From Niebla homalea (Eukaryota; Ascomycota; Lecanoromycetes; Lecanorales; Ramalinaceae), in NCBI GenBank assembly GCA_019925105.1, contig JAHGAU010000010.1, positions 1,488,001 through 1,552,000 of the forward strand: 64,000 bases of DNA, read 5' to 3'. Shown here piece after piece: positions 24,905 to 36,213 of the stretch. The notes under the pieces are model-generated. The model saw nothing but the letters and a program-made list of their open reading frames with translations, ran no database searches and had not been told where the DNA came from. The translations under genes were made by a program, and so were the position numbers. The first letter of the stretch is position 1, and every line of letters starts with the position of its first letter.

Positions 24905-25136
24905 ACGGCTGATGTTTGAATTGTATAGACGTGTATTGATACCCAAGTCACCTCGATCCGAAGCCTCCACAGCAGATACATTTCCAATGTCATCTCTGAC
25001 CTCGGTCAATTGAAGTGTGAGACTCAGGGTTTGATGCATTGGAGAGGGCCGCAGCGCTTCTTCTTTTTCTACTGTATGCTTGCATTCTGCAGGAAAACAA
25101 ATAGCCTCAGATCGCTTGAAATTTGGAACAGTCACA

Positions 25137-26573
25137 TCAGACATAACACGTGTTTCTCTTGGGTGCCTCAAGAGCGTGGTGGCACTTTGCACAAACCGGT
25201 TTGGGGACGGTTGTGCTCCAGCTGTCGATGAGCGCCCTAGACCTCGCCTCAAAGGCCTCCCTCTGCCATTTATGCTCCTGCTCTCTCAAGAGCGCAAGCG
25301 AGAAGGAATTTGCGACAGGCTTACGCTTTATCTTGTGCACGGCTTTGATTTCTGGCTCCTTGTTGAGGAACGTGCTCTCCCGCCTAAGCTCAGTATCGAG
25401 GAACGTGCTCTCCCGCCTGAGCTCAGTATCGGGGAACGTGCTCTCGCGCTTGATAATCTTTAGGGGCGAGGGTGGATCATCCGAGTACGCTGACTCGGTT
25501 GGAGAGGATGATCTCGAGGGGAGTGTAGGTTGCCACGTCTGGGCTTGCTGCTCCAGGGTTGTGGTCATAGATGGTCGAAAAAGGCTAGGGTAGGTCGCAG
25601 TCATGGGGCTAATGGGCATAATGTTTTCCGATTCGTCATCGAACATGGCATCATCCCAAGATGCGATAGTTGGAACTTCTGTTGCAGGACCAGGGTTCGA
25701 AGAATTTTCGTGGAGTGGATGATGCCGACAGGTGGACGTGTCTGGCAGCTCCGGCATCGATTCAACAGGATCAAAAGAAGTCATTTCCTCGTCAAGGAAA
25801 GTCTGGAATTCGAGATCGGAGGCTATATCGCGGAGGCTGGCTGTGCAGAAGGTGGCGTCATACTCCACCATGATCTCGTCGAGGGCCATTTCTTGAAGAG
25901 GGATGTCTCGGTATACGCGAGCAATGTATCCCTTGGAGAAGCGAGTCCCACGGTGAATGGAGTTGATGCGGTGGAGCAGATGGACGCACGACTCAACGCA
26001 GTCGTCTCTGGAAGGCGCAAACCACTCTTTCTTCGCCAAAGCACACAAGTGCTGTTTCAAGGTGTAGATATGGTCGATACTCAGCAATGTCAGCCCCTCT
26101 GCTGCAAAAACCATCTCCCTCTGAAGAAGCGAGCGTTGGACGATATATGAGTCGGGCCCATAGGCTTTGAAGACGGATGGATACTCTTGTTTGGTGTCTA
26201 GCGCTGCTAAGGTCCTCATCCATTTGCTGCTGACCCCATACTTGTCACAGCCTTTCCGGACAATTTTGACGAGTAGCGACTGCGTTTTCCGAGGCAGCCG
26301 CCAGACCGGGATGATGAAAGGATTATCTTCGGATATGATGAGGGCTATATGGAGGTAATGTTTGACCAACCTTCGAGCGATGTAGCAGAGGACAGGGGCG
26401 ATTGACTGGTGGGTGGCTGGCAGGTCCCAATGGAAAGGAGGACTCGATAAAGTGCAATTTGACGATTGTTCCGTCAATGTTTCTGCTATGAGCTGTTTCC
26501 GGCGGAATGGACGAGCATCACCCTTTCGACATCGGTGGTAGAGAGATTGACTGGAAGAAAGAAGGCAGGCCAT
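25137..26573 (-). CDS. fungal protein with DUF7582-like domain and tandem RRES repeats
   Basis: Function unknown. One open frame of 478 residues. Residues about 50-260 resemble the fungal DUF7582 family from memory: paired helices with AEGLTLLSIDHIYTLKQHLC and ARVYRDIPLQEMALDEIM. The rest is low-complexity and acidic or Ser/Pro-rich. Near residue 390 a 33-bp unit is repeated about three times (25365-25458), encoding KRESTF, RRESTF and RRESTF in series, each fitting the RRxS/KRxS protein kinase A consensus. The C-terminus has one CAKC motif. The start is uncertain: an acceptor-like TTTCTTCCAG lies 10 codons in, so an upstream first exon is possible. Confidence 0.7.
   Translation of the reverse strand: MACLLSSSQSLYHRCRKGDARPFRRKQLIAETLTEQSSNCTLSSPPFHWDLPATHQSIAPVLCYIARRLVKHYLHIALIISEDNPFIIPVWRLPRKTQSLLVKIVRKGCDKYGVSSKWMRTLAALDTKQEYPSVFKAYGPDSYIVQRSLLQREMVFAAEGLTLLSIDHIYTLKQHLCALAKKEWFAPSRDDCVESCVHLLHRINSIHRGTRFSKGYIARVYRDIPLQEMALDEIMVEYDATFCTASLRDIASDLEFQTFLDEEMTSFDPVESMPELPDTSTCRHHPLHENSSNPGPATEVPTIASWDDAMFDDESENIMPISPMTATYPSLFRPSMTTTLEQQAQTWQPTLPSRSSSPTESAYSDDPPSPLKIIKRESTFPDTELRRESTFLDTELRRESTFLNKEPEIKAVHKIKRKPVANSFSLALLREQEHKWQREAFEARSRALIDSWSTTVPKPVCAKCHHALEAPKRNTCYV
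25365..25458 (-). repeat. 33-bp tandem coding repeat, about 3 copies
   Basis: Units at 25365-25397, 25398-25430 and a shorter diverged copy from 25431. The first two differ at one position. The period is a multiple of three, so the frame is kept. It encodes an 11-residue peptide repeat in the DUF7582-like protein. Confidence 0.9.
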
Positions 26574-27464
26574 TCTTACAAACGAATCCTAGCTCTTGAT
26601 TTGATGAAGGAGAGCTGTTGTTTCAGCGCATGCTCACGACTGACTGGGCAATAGCAAAGGATCGACAAGAATGTTTCAAGCATGTCAACGGACGGCGACA
26701 CAGATATTAATCTTTGCAGTCTGATCATCTTGACCAACTATCAGTGGTCTGCATTCGGCCATTAGACCGAGTTACACACGTTCCACGCCGTCTTCCAGCA
26801 GCAAAGCCACACCGAAAGCCCAAACATAGCTTGCGAAGAAAAGGATTGACTAATATTTTGGCACCGTAACATGAAACATGACAGGACACCTACCTAATTC
26901 ACCAAATCTGAGTGCTACTGCATTGGTAAAAACCGAGGCGGCGTGGTGCGATGCCTGCACGAGTGGATAGTGTCAAGTGCCGGCAGGATCTAGAAGGTCG
27001 TGATGGCTATTTTTAGATTCCATGCAGATGTAGCGTGGGAAAGCCATGCCACCGACAGCATCCTTCGTCGGAGGCTTACTACTTGTTGACTAGAATTTAG
27101 AAGCCTTCGACATCATGTGCAGATGCTGTCGGACTCCGTGGAGAATTTGGGGCTTTTTTCCCTTTACAAGATGGTGGGGACAAAATCTGGGGTAAAACGG
27201 CTTCTACTTCGTACAAGGCTATGCTTATTAGTCTTCAAATTGCCCTGCAGGAATCTCAGGGAAATATCAGAATTTTCACATGGTAATCTTCGGACCAGTA
27301 GTGCCAGTGCATAGTGCATCAATTTGCGCATGATTGGAAAGGCCAGCGTGTTTCAGCACTTGCTGTATGTGTGCTGTTCGGCCTCCGCTGAAAGAACCAT
27401 GCAGATTGCGGTTGTAATTGCAATGCAGACAACATGAACACCCTAGACCATTGTATTAGAGACC
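26574..27464. other. intergenic region, promoter of DUF7582-like gene
   Basis: About 890 bp between two minus-strand genes. Only short unsupported frames (longest about 65 codons at 27117) are present. I see no RNA gene or repeat. Confidence 0.6.
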
Positions 27465-28750
27465 TTACAAGACGCTCTTGGGCTGGTCTCTAGCTTCGAG
27501 CCATGCTTTGATATGCGCATTGACCTCTCCTGGCGCCTCCCACAATGCCCAGTGAGTAGTGTCTACGGACTTTCTTGTCATCTTCGCACAATATCTCTCC
27601 ATACCTTGAGACATTGCGGGTGGCAATGCAGCGTCCTTTGTCGCTTGAATGAACAGTAACGGTACGTCGATGCTGGTCTTTTGAAGCCTGGCCGTCGTTA
27701 AACGAGAACACAGATAGGGGCTGAGTGCGAAAGTGACCCACTGTAATTCATCCCGAAAATTCTGCTCCCTCGTACGATACCAATTGACTGCGCTATCATT
27801 GGCTCAGACCCACTCGACGTTTCCTTCAGACTTACGTGTGCTATGTATTCCAGTCTTTGTAAAGCAGCCTACATAATATTCCAGGGTATTCTCATCGAGC
27901 AATGGAGGCTTGCCGAGATTAGGTAGGTTCTCAAACAGCAACCCCTTGCGCACGTGGAAGCCTGGCTCGCCGTTGGGTCCTTTGCCATCATAGGCCGCGT
28001 TGAAAAATTGCCTCATTTCTTCTTTGGACCGAATGTGCTTCTCGATCTCTCCACTAGCAAGCTGTATCTGATAGCTCCAGTTCGGCGATCGCTTGACGAT
28101 GTCTTCGATCGAATGGAAAGTCTGACTCGGGGCCCAGAAAGGCGTACAGACGGAGAAGATCTCCTTGACCAACTCTGGGAACCACAGGGCAATTCTATAC
28201 ACAATTGCACCTCCCTGGCGTACATCGAAACGTGTATGAGCGCCTGAATTATTCATCTGAGTATGCTGAGTACTTACCCAATCATGTCCACCTAATGAGA
28301 TTGATTTAGAACCCAGAGTCATGGCGAGCTGTCTGATATCCTCAGCAGCTCGCTTGAAGCTGTAGGTTGAGAGTGGTTCCGGCGGCACTTGAGGAGCGTC
28401 TGTTCCTCCATACCCCATCATGTCGGGGCAGACCACTCGATAGCCCAGCTCGACGAGCAGGGGTATCTGATAGCGCCAGCCTATAGCCAGATCGGGCCAT
28501 CCGTGGATCTGACAAACACCATCAATTTGTAATCACGGGTCAGAGCGAGGCCGTGATCACTCACCAAGAACATTGTCCTTTCGAATGCTTCAGACGGCCC
28601 TGCAAGTAGATAGTCTGCTGACGGTATCAATGCCATAGCCTCTGGTCATACAAGCGTGCCGGCAGACGAACGATATTGCCTGCCATTCAGGGTGACGTTG
28701 CAATGTTTGACTCTAGCATCAGAAAGTCGATCGATACTATCGATTGCCAT
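27465..28750 (-). CDS. epoxide hydrolase, alpha/beta hydrolase fold
   Basis: Opens epoxides to diols, likely in detoxification or secondary metabolism. Five exons (28672-28750, 28565-28614, 28278-28508, 27836-28214, 27465-27787) give 353 residues, in phase throughout. Motifs in order: NGRQYHYLLAGPSE (made by the first splice), HGWPD oxyanion motif at the exon 2/3 join, the nucleophile elbow GGHDWGG (nucleophilic Asp) made by splicing exons 3 and 4, the lid segment TLNWYRTRE made by exons 4 and 5, and the catalytic His in DTTHWALWEAPGE. An acidic residue in ATKDAALPP fits the third triad member. All key residues are present, so I expect an active soluble enzyme. The substrate cannot be read from sequence. 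Confidence 0.9.
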
Positions 28751-29144
28751 ATCGTAGGCGATATATTGCACAAGTAGATTGAAGAAATTCGGAATATTAT
28801 TTTGACAGAAAGACGAAATAGATGAGCGGAAGAAAATGGGCATGGAGGAATATGAATGATGCAAGCCCCGCTGGGTTGCAGAAAACTAGCCGCAGCTGCA
28901 ATTCTGCCGAGGTCTTCACAAAAGATATCACGAAAGATGTTATCCCGCAACGACATAGTAGACTCGACAAGATGTTTTGCACGCTTTCAAGCAATATCTC
29001 ACATGCCGAAAGATCAAGGCTTTTGACTCGATAGAGATCCTCACAATGAAAGTTTTGTATTAGACCAGTCGACCCTTGACTGAATGAATCCAGCTATCAC
29101 TGTTTCAGTGTTTCTGTGAAGCCCGAGTTGAATACACACTCTGG
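28751..29144. other. intergenic region, epoxide hydrolase promoter and pinin 3' end
   Basis: About 390 bp between two minus-strand genes; no further feature seen. Confidence 0.55.
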
Positions 29145-30195
29145 TCAGTAGATGACCGTGTCTTCCTCACCCTCAACCACTTCACCCCCATCGTCACCCG
29201 TGTCTTTAGTTTCAGCGGTCGTCTCCGCTTCGGCATCAGGCAGTACAGCATCATCATTAGTAAGGCTTCCATTGGCTCTCGGCTCGCCGGGATCGGTTTC
29301 AGTGGTCTTCTTACCGTCTTCCTCCATCTTATCAACCTTGACGATCACTGTGTTGGCTGGATCTGCATCGCTAGAGGGCTGAGACGGCTCTCCTTTCACG
29401 TCTGGATCCTGTTGTCCATTCTCCCGGGAAATTCTCTTCTCTGTTTCCTGTATTTGGTGGCGTATCCTATCATCGTCTCCTGGAAGAAGCTGCCACGGCT
29501 TATAGTACTGATACATCTGTTAGCGAAGCAACTCTTGAGGCACTGGGAGCTACAATCTTACCAGCCTGGGTTCAGCTTTGGTCTGGAGGTAGTGCGCCTG
29601 AGCGAGCATATTTGAATGCTGTATTCGCATCTAAATTACCCCGATCAGTCTCAGATTGTCCTGGAGAATTTGCACTGCTTCGAGCATACCGACTGCCGGT
29701 CATATTTCTTCTGCTCCCTTTGGCGCACCCTCGTCAGGACCTCCAGTTTAGCCTTCTTCTTCTCGTCCTCCTCTTCGTTCTGTAATCTTAGCTTATCTTG
29801 TTGCTTCTTCTCAATGTCCGCTCGGCGCTTTTGTGCTGTCGACGATGAGCTCTGAGATAGCGTGCCGAGCAGAGCGCCAAACAATCTTTGCCCCCGTTTT
29901 CGCTCCTCCAATTGCCCGGTCTTACGCCGCTCGCTTAATCGATCTGAGCTCCGGGGGGGCGACCCATCCTTGGCTGCCTCGGTATTTGCATCCTGACTGA
30001 GTCTGGGTCTCTTCGACTCAGATGATGATAGTGATGACTGCCTCCTCTTCAGAGAATTTGCTGGTACTGGAGACGACTCCTCTTCCGCATCCGGCAGGAT
30101 GACAGCAGATGCTACTGCACTTGAAGTATATCAGCATGAATAGACCAAGAGGAACGGGGAAATAAGAAATATGCTCACACTGGCGCCTGTGTCAT
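29145..30195 (-). CDS. pinin/SDK/MemA-domain protein, splicing-associated
   Basis: Homologous to pinin, a nuclear protein bound to the exon junction complex and spliceosome. Exons 30179-30195 (17 nt), 29690-30119, 29562-29630 and 29145-29507 give 292 residues. The pinin core is GQLEERKRGQRLFGALLGTL followed by a long Lys/Glu coiled segment (RRADIEKKQQDKLRLQNEEE), then HSNMLAQAHYLQTKAEPRL joined in phase to YYKPWQLLP. The N-terminal part is Ser-rich and basic (KRRQSSLSSSESKRPRL), suiting nuclear import. The C-terminus is acidic. It shares a 294-bp divergent promoter with the PHF5A gene. Confidence 0.88.
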
Positions 30196-30489
30196 GTTGG
30201 ATAGGTTTGAATAGATTTTTGCTAGTCTTCAAGTCAGCGGAAGGCCTCGCTAGATTATTCTCTCTGTAAATCGTAGCCATATATGAGATACAGCATGTAG
30301 CATTTCTCACTTGAAGATTGAAGGTTGTACAAGGCTAGCCCCATTGTGGACTCTCCGCCCGCTCTCCGCAATTTTGATAGGGCTGACAAATTCTCAACCC
30401 ACTAGCTCCAGTGAATCATCTATTATAACCTTGACAATCGAGACTGCTACCTTCTTTCTCACACGGACTCGGACTTGAAGGTACAGATT
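30196..30489. promoter_or_regulatory. divergent promoter of the pinin and PHF5A genes
   Basis: 294 bp between two opposed start codons of splicing-factor genes, so both promoters sit here. Both genes also have a 17-nt first coding exon. Confidence 0.6.
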
Positions 30490-30870
30490 ATGTCTCGTCA
30501 TCATCCGTAAGCTGCCCTTCTCCTAGCCTCACTGGATCCCAACTGACATTCAATCACCAGCGATCTCGTCATGTGCCGCAAGCAACCAGGCATAGCAATC
30601 GGCCGTCTCTGCGACAAATGTGACGGCAAATGCCCCGTCTGTGACAGCTACGTGCGCCCCACGACTCTTGTCAGAATATGCGACGAATGCTCCTTCGGCA
30701 ACTACCAGAACAAATGTGTGGTCTGTGGTGGAGAAGGGATCAGTGACGCTTTCTACTGTTTCGAATGTACGAGGTTGGAGAAGGATCGGGATGGCTGTCC
30801 AAAGATCATCAACTTGGGAAGTTCGAGGACGGATCTGTTTTATCAGAAGAAGAATTTCAGGAATCATTGA
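30490..30870 (+). CDS. RDS3: PHF5A/Rds3, zinc-knuckle subunit of SF3b
   Basis: Small subunit of the U2 snRNP SF3b complex, contacting the branch-site adenosine region. Exons 30490-30506 (17 nt) and 30561-30870 give 108 residues, close to the usual 107-110. The protein reads MSRHHP then [20 protein letters not shown]. It carries the family's CxxC knuckles (CDKC, CPVC, CDEC, CVVC and CFEC), and ends [13 protein letters not shown]. The gene is one of the most conserved in the window. It is divergent from pinin and convergent with the PEX26-like gene. Confidence 0.96.
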
Positions 30871-31263
30871 GAGGGAGCGCAGGGTCACACATTGCTGGCA
30901 GGCTTTGCCCGTCGATGTTGGCTTCGGAATACTACTACCGTCGACGTAAAGCAGGGTGTGATCGGCGAAGACATTGATACATGAACGTGTCTTGACAGCC
31001 TGACCTGGGGGATTCCCCCGAGCCCAAAGGTTTCTCGGGTCGAAATCAACGATAAAAAGACATGACAGCGAAGCAAACGAGAAGGTGACACTGAGGCTAG
31101 GAATGAACGATGGTACTTTGCAGTGAAATCAATTGTCAATGATATGTGGCTAATCATTGATCAGTCTGAAATGTGAATCGTATCCTGAAATCCAGAACGG
31201 GACGTTGTGATGACCAGCACTCCATCGCCATGCCTTCTTCAACGTTGAGAGCCTGTCCAAGTC
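30871..31263. other. convergent intergenic region
   Basis: About 390 bp between the 3' ends of the PHF5A and PEX26-like genes; no feature recognised. Confidence 0.6.
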
Positions 31264-32706
31264 TCATATGTAGCTGACTCTGACCCCCATGCCGACCGTC
31301 TGTATTACTTTGTCCCAACCACCTCTTGCGAGTCTACGTATGCGCTGTCTCAGATCTCTTCGATTGAATGCAGCGACCATGGCAACCAGAAATAACACGA
31401 ACCGAAGAAGACCTGCTGGGTTTTGCGACAGGTGAAGAGCGGTGTTTGAAAGGAGCTTCTGGATTGTGAAGAGCACGGCCATACTGCGGTTCAAGATGGT
31501 ATTTTGCGGGTGGTTGCGTGCCGGCTGTGCAGGGCCTGGTCTTGTCGGGCGGGATGGCACTGTGAGTCGGACCTTCTTTTCGCGTTCAGGACTCGGCTCG
31601 TCTGCGGGTTGTGGAGGCACTGGCTGCAATTCTGGTGTTTGACCGGGGCTCTCGCTGATCTTACTCCCGAAAGACTCACCGCCAACGATTGGTTTTTGAT
31701 GGACAGATGGGTCGGCTTTGATAGTGACGTTTGAATCTATCCTTTCAATATCGCTGTATTTTGACACTGGCGTGGGAGAGTCTTGTCGATGCGGCCAAGC
31801 ATCCTCGAATGGCTCTTGCTGGCCTGTTTCCTCCTGTCCGAGCTCTCTTAGGGTCTGTAGTAAAGCCTCCTTTCGCTCTTCGTCCAAGACATCGCTCATT
31901 CCAATGAAGTCTGTTGCATAATCCCATTCGCCATTTCTTGGTAAGACATGAAGACAGAACAATTCTATGATCTGAATTCTTGTTTCGAGATCTCCGGGCG
32001 TGTCTGTGGGAAAGGAGGGGTTGGATGATTTGTTGGACAGGCCAGTTGTATGCTGTTGGGATCGTTGCCCAGTGATTGGGATACTGGCCGAATAGTCTGC
32101 TGTCGACAGATAGGTCTCTAATCTCTCCTGGTTTTTGGATTGTGACTCAGACAGTGAGAGCAGTAGGTTCGCCCTGTACAACAGTGTATCAGCAGACATC
32201 TCTTGACGACACCGTGACAGATCGTACAGATTGACGACTACTTCGGCATCTACAAGCGATTCGTCCCCTCCATAGCCAACGTCCGCCACTTCATCCCAAA
32301 TACTTCCGGTCTCTCCTTTTTTCAACAATTCTTTCCACTGAAGTCTGCCAAATGTTGCGCTCCCCTCGTCTGACCCTAGCTCCACAATTGCATTGAGAAG
32401 GGTCAGATAAAAACTCCAGACCTTTATCCTCCATTTCTTGTCCGCTTTTGCGACTGGAGCTTTATAGACCTCGGCATGATCATTTTCATTCTTCTCATCG
32501 TCGCTTGGAATCGTGACTATGGGTTTGATCGTCGATAATGCTTCGTGAAATCTGCGTGTCAGGTAGAACTTCGATGCGCTCTTATAGGCTTTGGACAATT
32601 CGGAGGTTGATTTACGGGGCGATGATGTTGAACCGTGGGAGGAAGCAAAAACATTTGGGATCGCGAAGGAGTCTTCTGTCGATATAACAGTTGATGTGTC
32701 GCTCAT
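31264..32706 (-). CDS. PEX26-like peroxisomal membrane peroxin
   Basis: Probable tail-anchored peroxin that docks the PEX1/PEX6 ATPases for receptor recycling; in filamentous fungi PEX26 takes the role of yeast Pex15. One exon, 480 residues. Visible features: a helical N-terminal half (LARxYK-like SKAYKSASKFYLTRRFHEAL, RIKVWSFYLTLLNAIVELG, FCLHVLPRNGEWDYATDFI, SDVLDEERKEALLQTL), a disordered Pro/Ser linker, and a single transmembrane segment near the C-terminus (LLRFVLFLVAMVAAF) followed by a basic tail (RRDLRQRIRRLARGG). A hydrophobic tail anchor with basic flank suits peroxisomal targeting. The family name is from memory of fungal sequences and is moderately sure. Confidence 0.68.
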   Translation of the reverse strand: MSDTSTVISTEDSFAIPNVFASSHGSTSSPRKSTSELSKAYKSASKFYLTRRFHEALSTIKPIVTIPSDDEKNENDHAEVYKAPVAKADKKWRIKVWSFYLTLLNAIVELGSDEGSATFGRLQWKELLKKGETGSIWDEVADVGYGGDESLVDAEVVVNLYDLSRCRQEMSADTLLYRANLLLSLSESQSKNQERLETYLSTADYSASIPITGQRSQQHTTGLSNKSSNPSFPTDTPGDLETRIQIIELFCLHVLPRNGEWDYATDFIGMSDVLDEERKEALLQTLRELGQEETGQQEPFEDAWPHRQDSPTPVSKYSDIERIDSNVTIKADPSVHQKPIVGGESFGSKISESPGQTPELQPVPPQPADEPSPEREKKVRLTVPSRPTRPGPAQPARNHPQNTILNRSMAVLFTIQKLLSNTALHLSQNPAGLLRFVLFLVAMVAAFNRRDLRQRIRRLARGGWDKVIQTVGMGVRVSYI

Positions 32707-33206
32707 CCTTGCAACTTGAGAACCAAGTGCGATTGCTCATTGAATGACATGCTTGAGATGACGAACGTGAGGCTGGGCGGCTGGGGTCTGGGGAGCAAGA
32801 GGGCTAAGCCCACTCGGGAAATAGGATAATTATAAGGCTGGGCACGTGTCAGCCGCGTGGTGACGTCTGAGGGTCCGAATTACTTTAATTTCCTAAAAGT
32901 TTCAAAAGCTTTCTGATTTGGGGTGTGTCACTTCAACACAAGTAACATGCATCCTATGACCTTGTGAATGTGTCTGGCTTTGGAGGACTAGTCCTCAATC
33001 CTCTGTAGGATGCCCCTTAGGATGTCATGCCGTCTTGCATAGGTTCGCCTTGTCTTAAACACAGGGCGTGCCTACCTAGCATGGTTCTTCTCATGACAGA
33101 CTGAAGCCTTCTACATAGATCTTCCTTCCGCAGCATTGCCGGATACCGAAAATTGCATCCATCTGTCTTTCATTGGATGCCCAAGCGCACATAGATCTTC
33201 TTAATC
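32707..33206. promoter_or_regulatory. divergent promoter region, PEX26-like and deadenylase genes
   Basis: 500 bp between two opposed starts. No specific motif can be assigned. Confidence 0.5.
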
Positions 33207-35294
33207 ATGGACGTTGATTGCTTCAACTTTAAAACGCATCTTCCTCTAATTTTGACCGCCATAGCAAAAAGTCGATTTGTTGCTTTCGACCTTGAACTTT
33301 CTGGAATACCAAGCAGACAAACCAATAAACCAAGAGGACAGTCAGACACTGACAGTGGAAAGCAAACTCTGCAGCAGAGGTATTCAGAAACTAAAGCTGC
33401 TGCCGAGCGGTTCCAGATACTACAAATCGGGTTGACTTGTGTTGAAGAAGATACCGACTCAGGTGAGAATTCTTTCGTGGTACCAACCGAGGCTGAAAGT
33501 GACAAACGTAGGAAAGTATGTCATGCATCCTTTCAATCTCACCTTGAGCCCCTTGATCGACAAGCGTCTCAAGCTTGAGAGAGAATATACTTACCAGAGT
33601 GGTGGTGAGTCTTATCTGGCTCCCTGGAAAGCCATGTAGCTCACAATCCCTAGCCGTCGACTTCCTGCTCGGCCACAATTTCCAGTTTGACGCGGCGTTC
33701 ACGCGAGGTATTTCTTATCTATCTTTCGAAGAAGAGGCGAACGCACGAGCAATCGCCATCGCAGATTTGAGCAGAGATGCGCTGCCCGATATTGGCATAC
33801 GGCCAGACGATGTTGAGAGTTTGGACCTCATGCGCCGGGTGCGTGAGGAGGTTTGGGCGTGGCAGCAACAAGACCAGGTAAAGACATGTCCATCCTGCTC
33901 ACGTAGTTCCACATTGCTTTGCCCCACCCTTGTACATTCTATTCGCCCTCTTCTGCAGCAGTGGGATGAGCGAAATGTCTCGAATGCGACGCAAATCCAT
34001 TCCTGCACAGGAAAGCACCTGGCAGAAGCATAAGCTGATTTTGCAAAGGAGATGCAGCCTGAGTTTTTGAACATTGCTCCAACCGGCCATGGGATGCCAG
34101 GATCCAATACGAGAGGTTTCAACGGCTACCAGAAGAGACTCATCCACCAATTGATCAGGGCAGAGTACCCTACCCTTGTCTCAATCTCCCGACAAGACTT
34201 CGTACAGCTGCTTCCCCTCGATCACGAGCGCGAGGAGTTGGTTTCGGCAAGGAAGCACCAAGTCATGGAGCGTAATCTAACCCAGCAAATTGGAATGCGG
34301 TGGGTGATTCAGGCAATGTGCAACAGAGCAGATACGGTCCTCAGTCCTGATATCCTGTCCCCCATCTCATCCTCTGCTGTGTTCCGTGACACTTTCGCGA
34401 AAGGATCACCTGCCAAGGACGACTCCGCACATGAGCTTACAGGTCAACTCCAGACCTTGTCCAATGAGGGCACCATCCTTGTCGGACATAACCTGTTTCT
34501 GGACCTGGTATACCTCTATCGGTGCTTCTTCGGTCCTCTACCCGACCTAGTGGAAGATTTTCAGTCCATCATGGCGCTTCTCTTCCCTCTCATCATCGAT
34601 ACGAAATATCTAGCAGATATTCTGACCGCAAATTCTCCAAGGTACAGATCCTCGCTTGAAGAGATTGATCAGGAACTCGTAAATGGACCATCACCCATTA
34701 TAGGTACGTCCCAGTAATTTGATATCCTTTCAGTGTCGAATGGCCCAAAATGTATTGGCTAATGAATTAGAAACACCACCCGAATATAGTAAATATACTA
34801 CGAACGCACGACTCCATGAGGCTGGTTTCGACAGCTTTTTGACAGCAAAGGTGTTCACCCGTTTAGCCGCGAAAATGAAAGGATACAGTAAGACTTGTAT
34901 TGTGGATCCACCCGCGGCCCACCAGGACGGACGTGCCTCTCCAACCGATGACGACAACCCAGACGAGATCTACCTAGACCCGCATGTTGACGAGTTCGGA
35001 AATGTGACCAACCGACCGTCAAATGGAGGTGGAAGCCAAGCCGTCTTTACACTAAACCGCAAAAATCGATTTCACGCTTTGAGTCTTCATGACCAGAGGC
35101 CTTTACCGCAAAAGAGCGAAAAGCATTTGATGATGCCACCCGCTGACAGTTCGTTCTGGTCTGATTATGGCAACAAACTACGGGTCAACGGCACGATCGA
35201 AGAAGTCTGTCCCATTGGCCCATACGGAAGCAGCCGCTCTTCGATGGACAGTTTTGAGGGGATACGCCCACCCGGACATTGGATCTCTTCTTGA
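33207..35294 (+). CDS. PARN-like CAF1-family deadenylase (DEDD nuclease)
   Basis: Likely 3' exonuclease that trims poly(A) or non-coding RNA tails. Exons 33207-33462, 33512-33604, 33654-33877, 34049-34703 and 34771-35294 give 583 residues. DEDD-type motifs: FVAFDLELSGI (Asp and Glu), ILVGHNLFLDLVYLY (second Asp), IDTKYLA, and HEAGFDSFLTAKVF (His and final Asp), arranged as in human PARN. The segment YVMHPFNLTLSP, FLLGHNFQFDAAFTRGISYL and YLSFEEEANAR also match the family. The 171-bp intron 33878-34048 is longer than its neighbours and could hide a micro-exon. The C-terminus (after 34900) is diverged and low-complexity. Saccharomyces cerevisiae lacks a close PARN, so no yeast symbol applies. 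Confidence 0.88.
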
Positions 35295-35521
35295 GTAGAT
35301 TCATCAGTAATGACGAGTCACAAGAACAAAGAAGAACATACAGATCAGGGGAAAGAAAGACATCCACTTTTCCCCACAGCACTCTTGCTGTCAATAGATA
35401 GATCATCAAAAATCCCATTGATGCTGCAGCAGCGTATTCGTCGTGGCGTGTGCTTTGTCGCGTCTATGTGGTGAACAGGCTGTCCTCCTACACCCGGGTA
35501 AGCAAACGCCTGCCATTATAA

Positions 35522-36213
35522 TCATTCTCGCAGAGTTCCACACACCTCGCGAAGATACTCGCCGACATCCGCCTGCCTGAAGCACGTTATCCCAGTCGGC
35601 TCCAATCTTCGTGCTTCCGCAGTACTTCGAGCAGTCACTCCGAATCCCTATGAAGATCATCAGTCTGAAGCGTCCACTACCCGATATCCTCAGATTGGAC
35701 ATATACCAGCGGTGTGTCATTCATAGCTAGCACGACAACCCCTTGATGAGCTGGGCAGTCCTCGCTCCACTTGCCTACATGCGCCTTCACTACATTACCC
35801 CCATACAGGAACGGCATCTCGCCATTCGGTTTGACCCAGAGCTTATATCGCGCATGCGGGGCGATCACATCGAGAGCTGTAATATGCATGCGGAATTTCC
35901 CATGCTTACTGAACTTGCCAATACAGGTCCCAATGGAGAGTAGATGTGGGCGAGCGATGGCTAGGCAGGGACTCGATTCAGCAGGACTTTATAGGCAGGT
36001 TCGAGGAGGGAACGAACTCGTAGCGAGATTGGCGAGAGACACAGGGAGATAGTAGACGCGCGAGCCATGGAGGCGAAATGTCATTGCTTGCGCATTTGCG
36101 CTCGAGGAATCTGTGGAGGAGGGGGGTGCGATAAGGTGGGAGAGGGAGCGGCCGGTGTAGTTGGCGAGCTTCTCGAAGAGGGTCTTCGTTTCTTGTTCGG
36201 TGAGGGGCCTCAT
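35522..36213 (-). CDS. NIP7: 60S ribosome biogenesis protein Nip7
   Basis: PUA-domain RNA-binding factor for 27S pre-rRNA processing and 60S assembly. Exons 36018-36213, 35707-35960 and 35522-35647 give 191 residues (yeast 181). The start MRPLTEQETKTLFEKLANY is the family opening. The first splice (weak donor GTTCGT, acceptor CCTAG) restores IARPHLLSIGTCIGKFSK. The PUA part follows: HITALDVIAPHARYKLWVKP, FLYGGNVVKAHVG, HQGVVVLAMNDTPL, then GFGVTARST and FRQADVGEYLREV. It shares a 194-bp divergent promoter with NOC3, another 60S factor. Confidence 0.94.
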
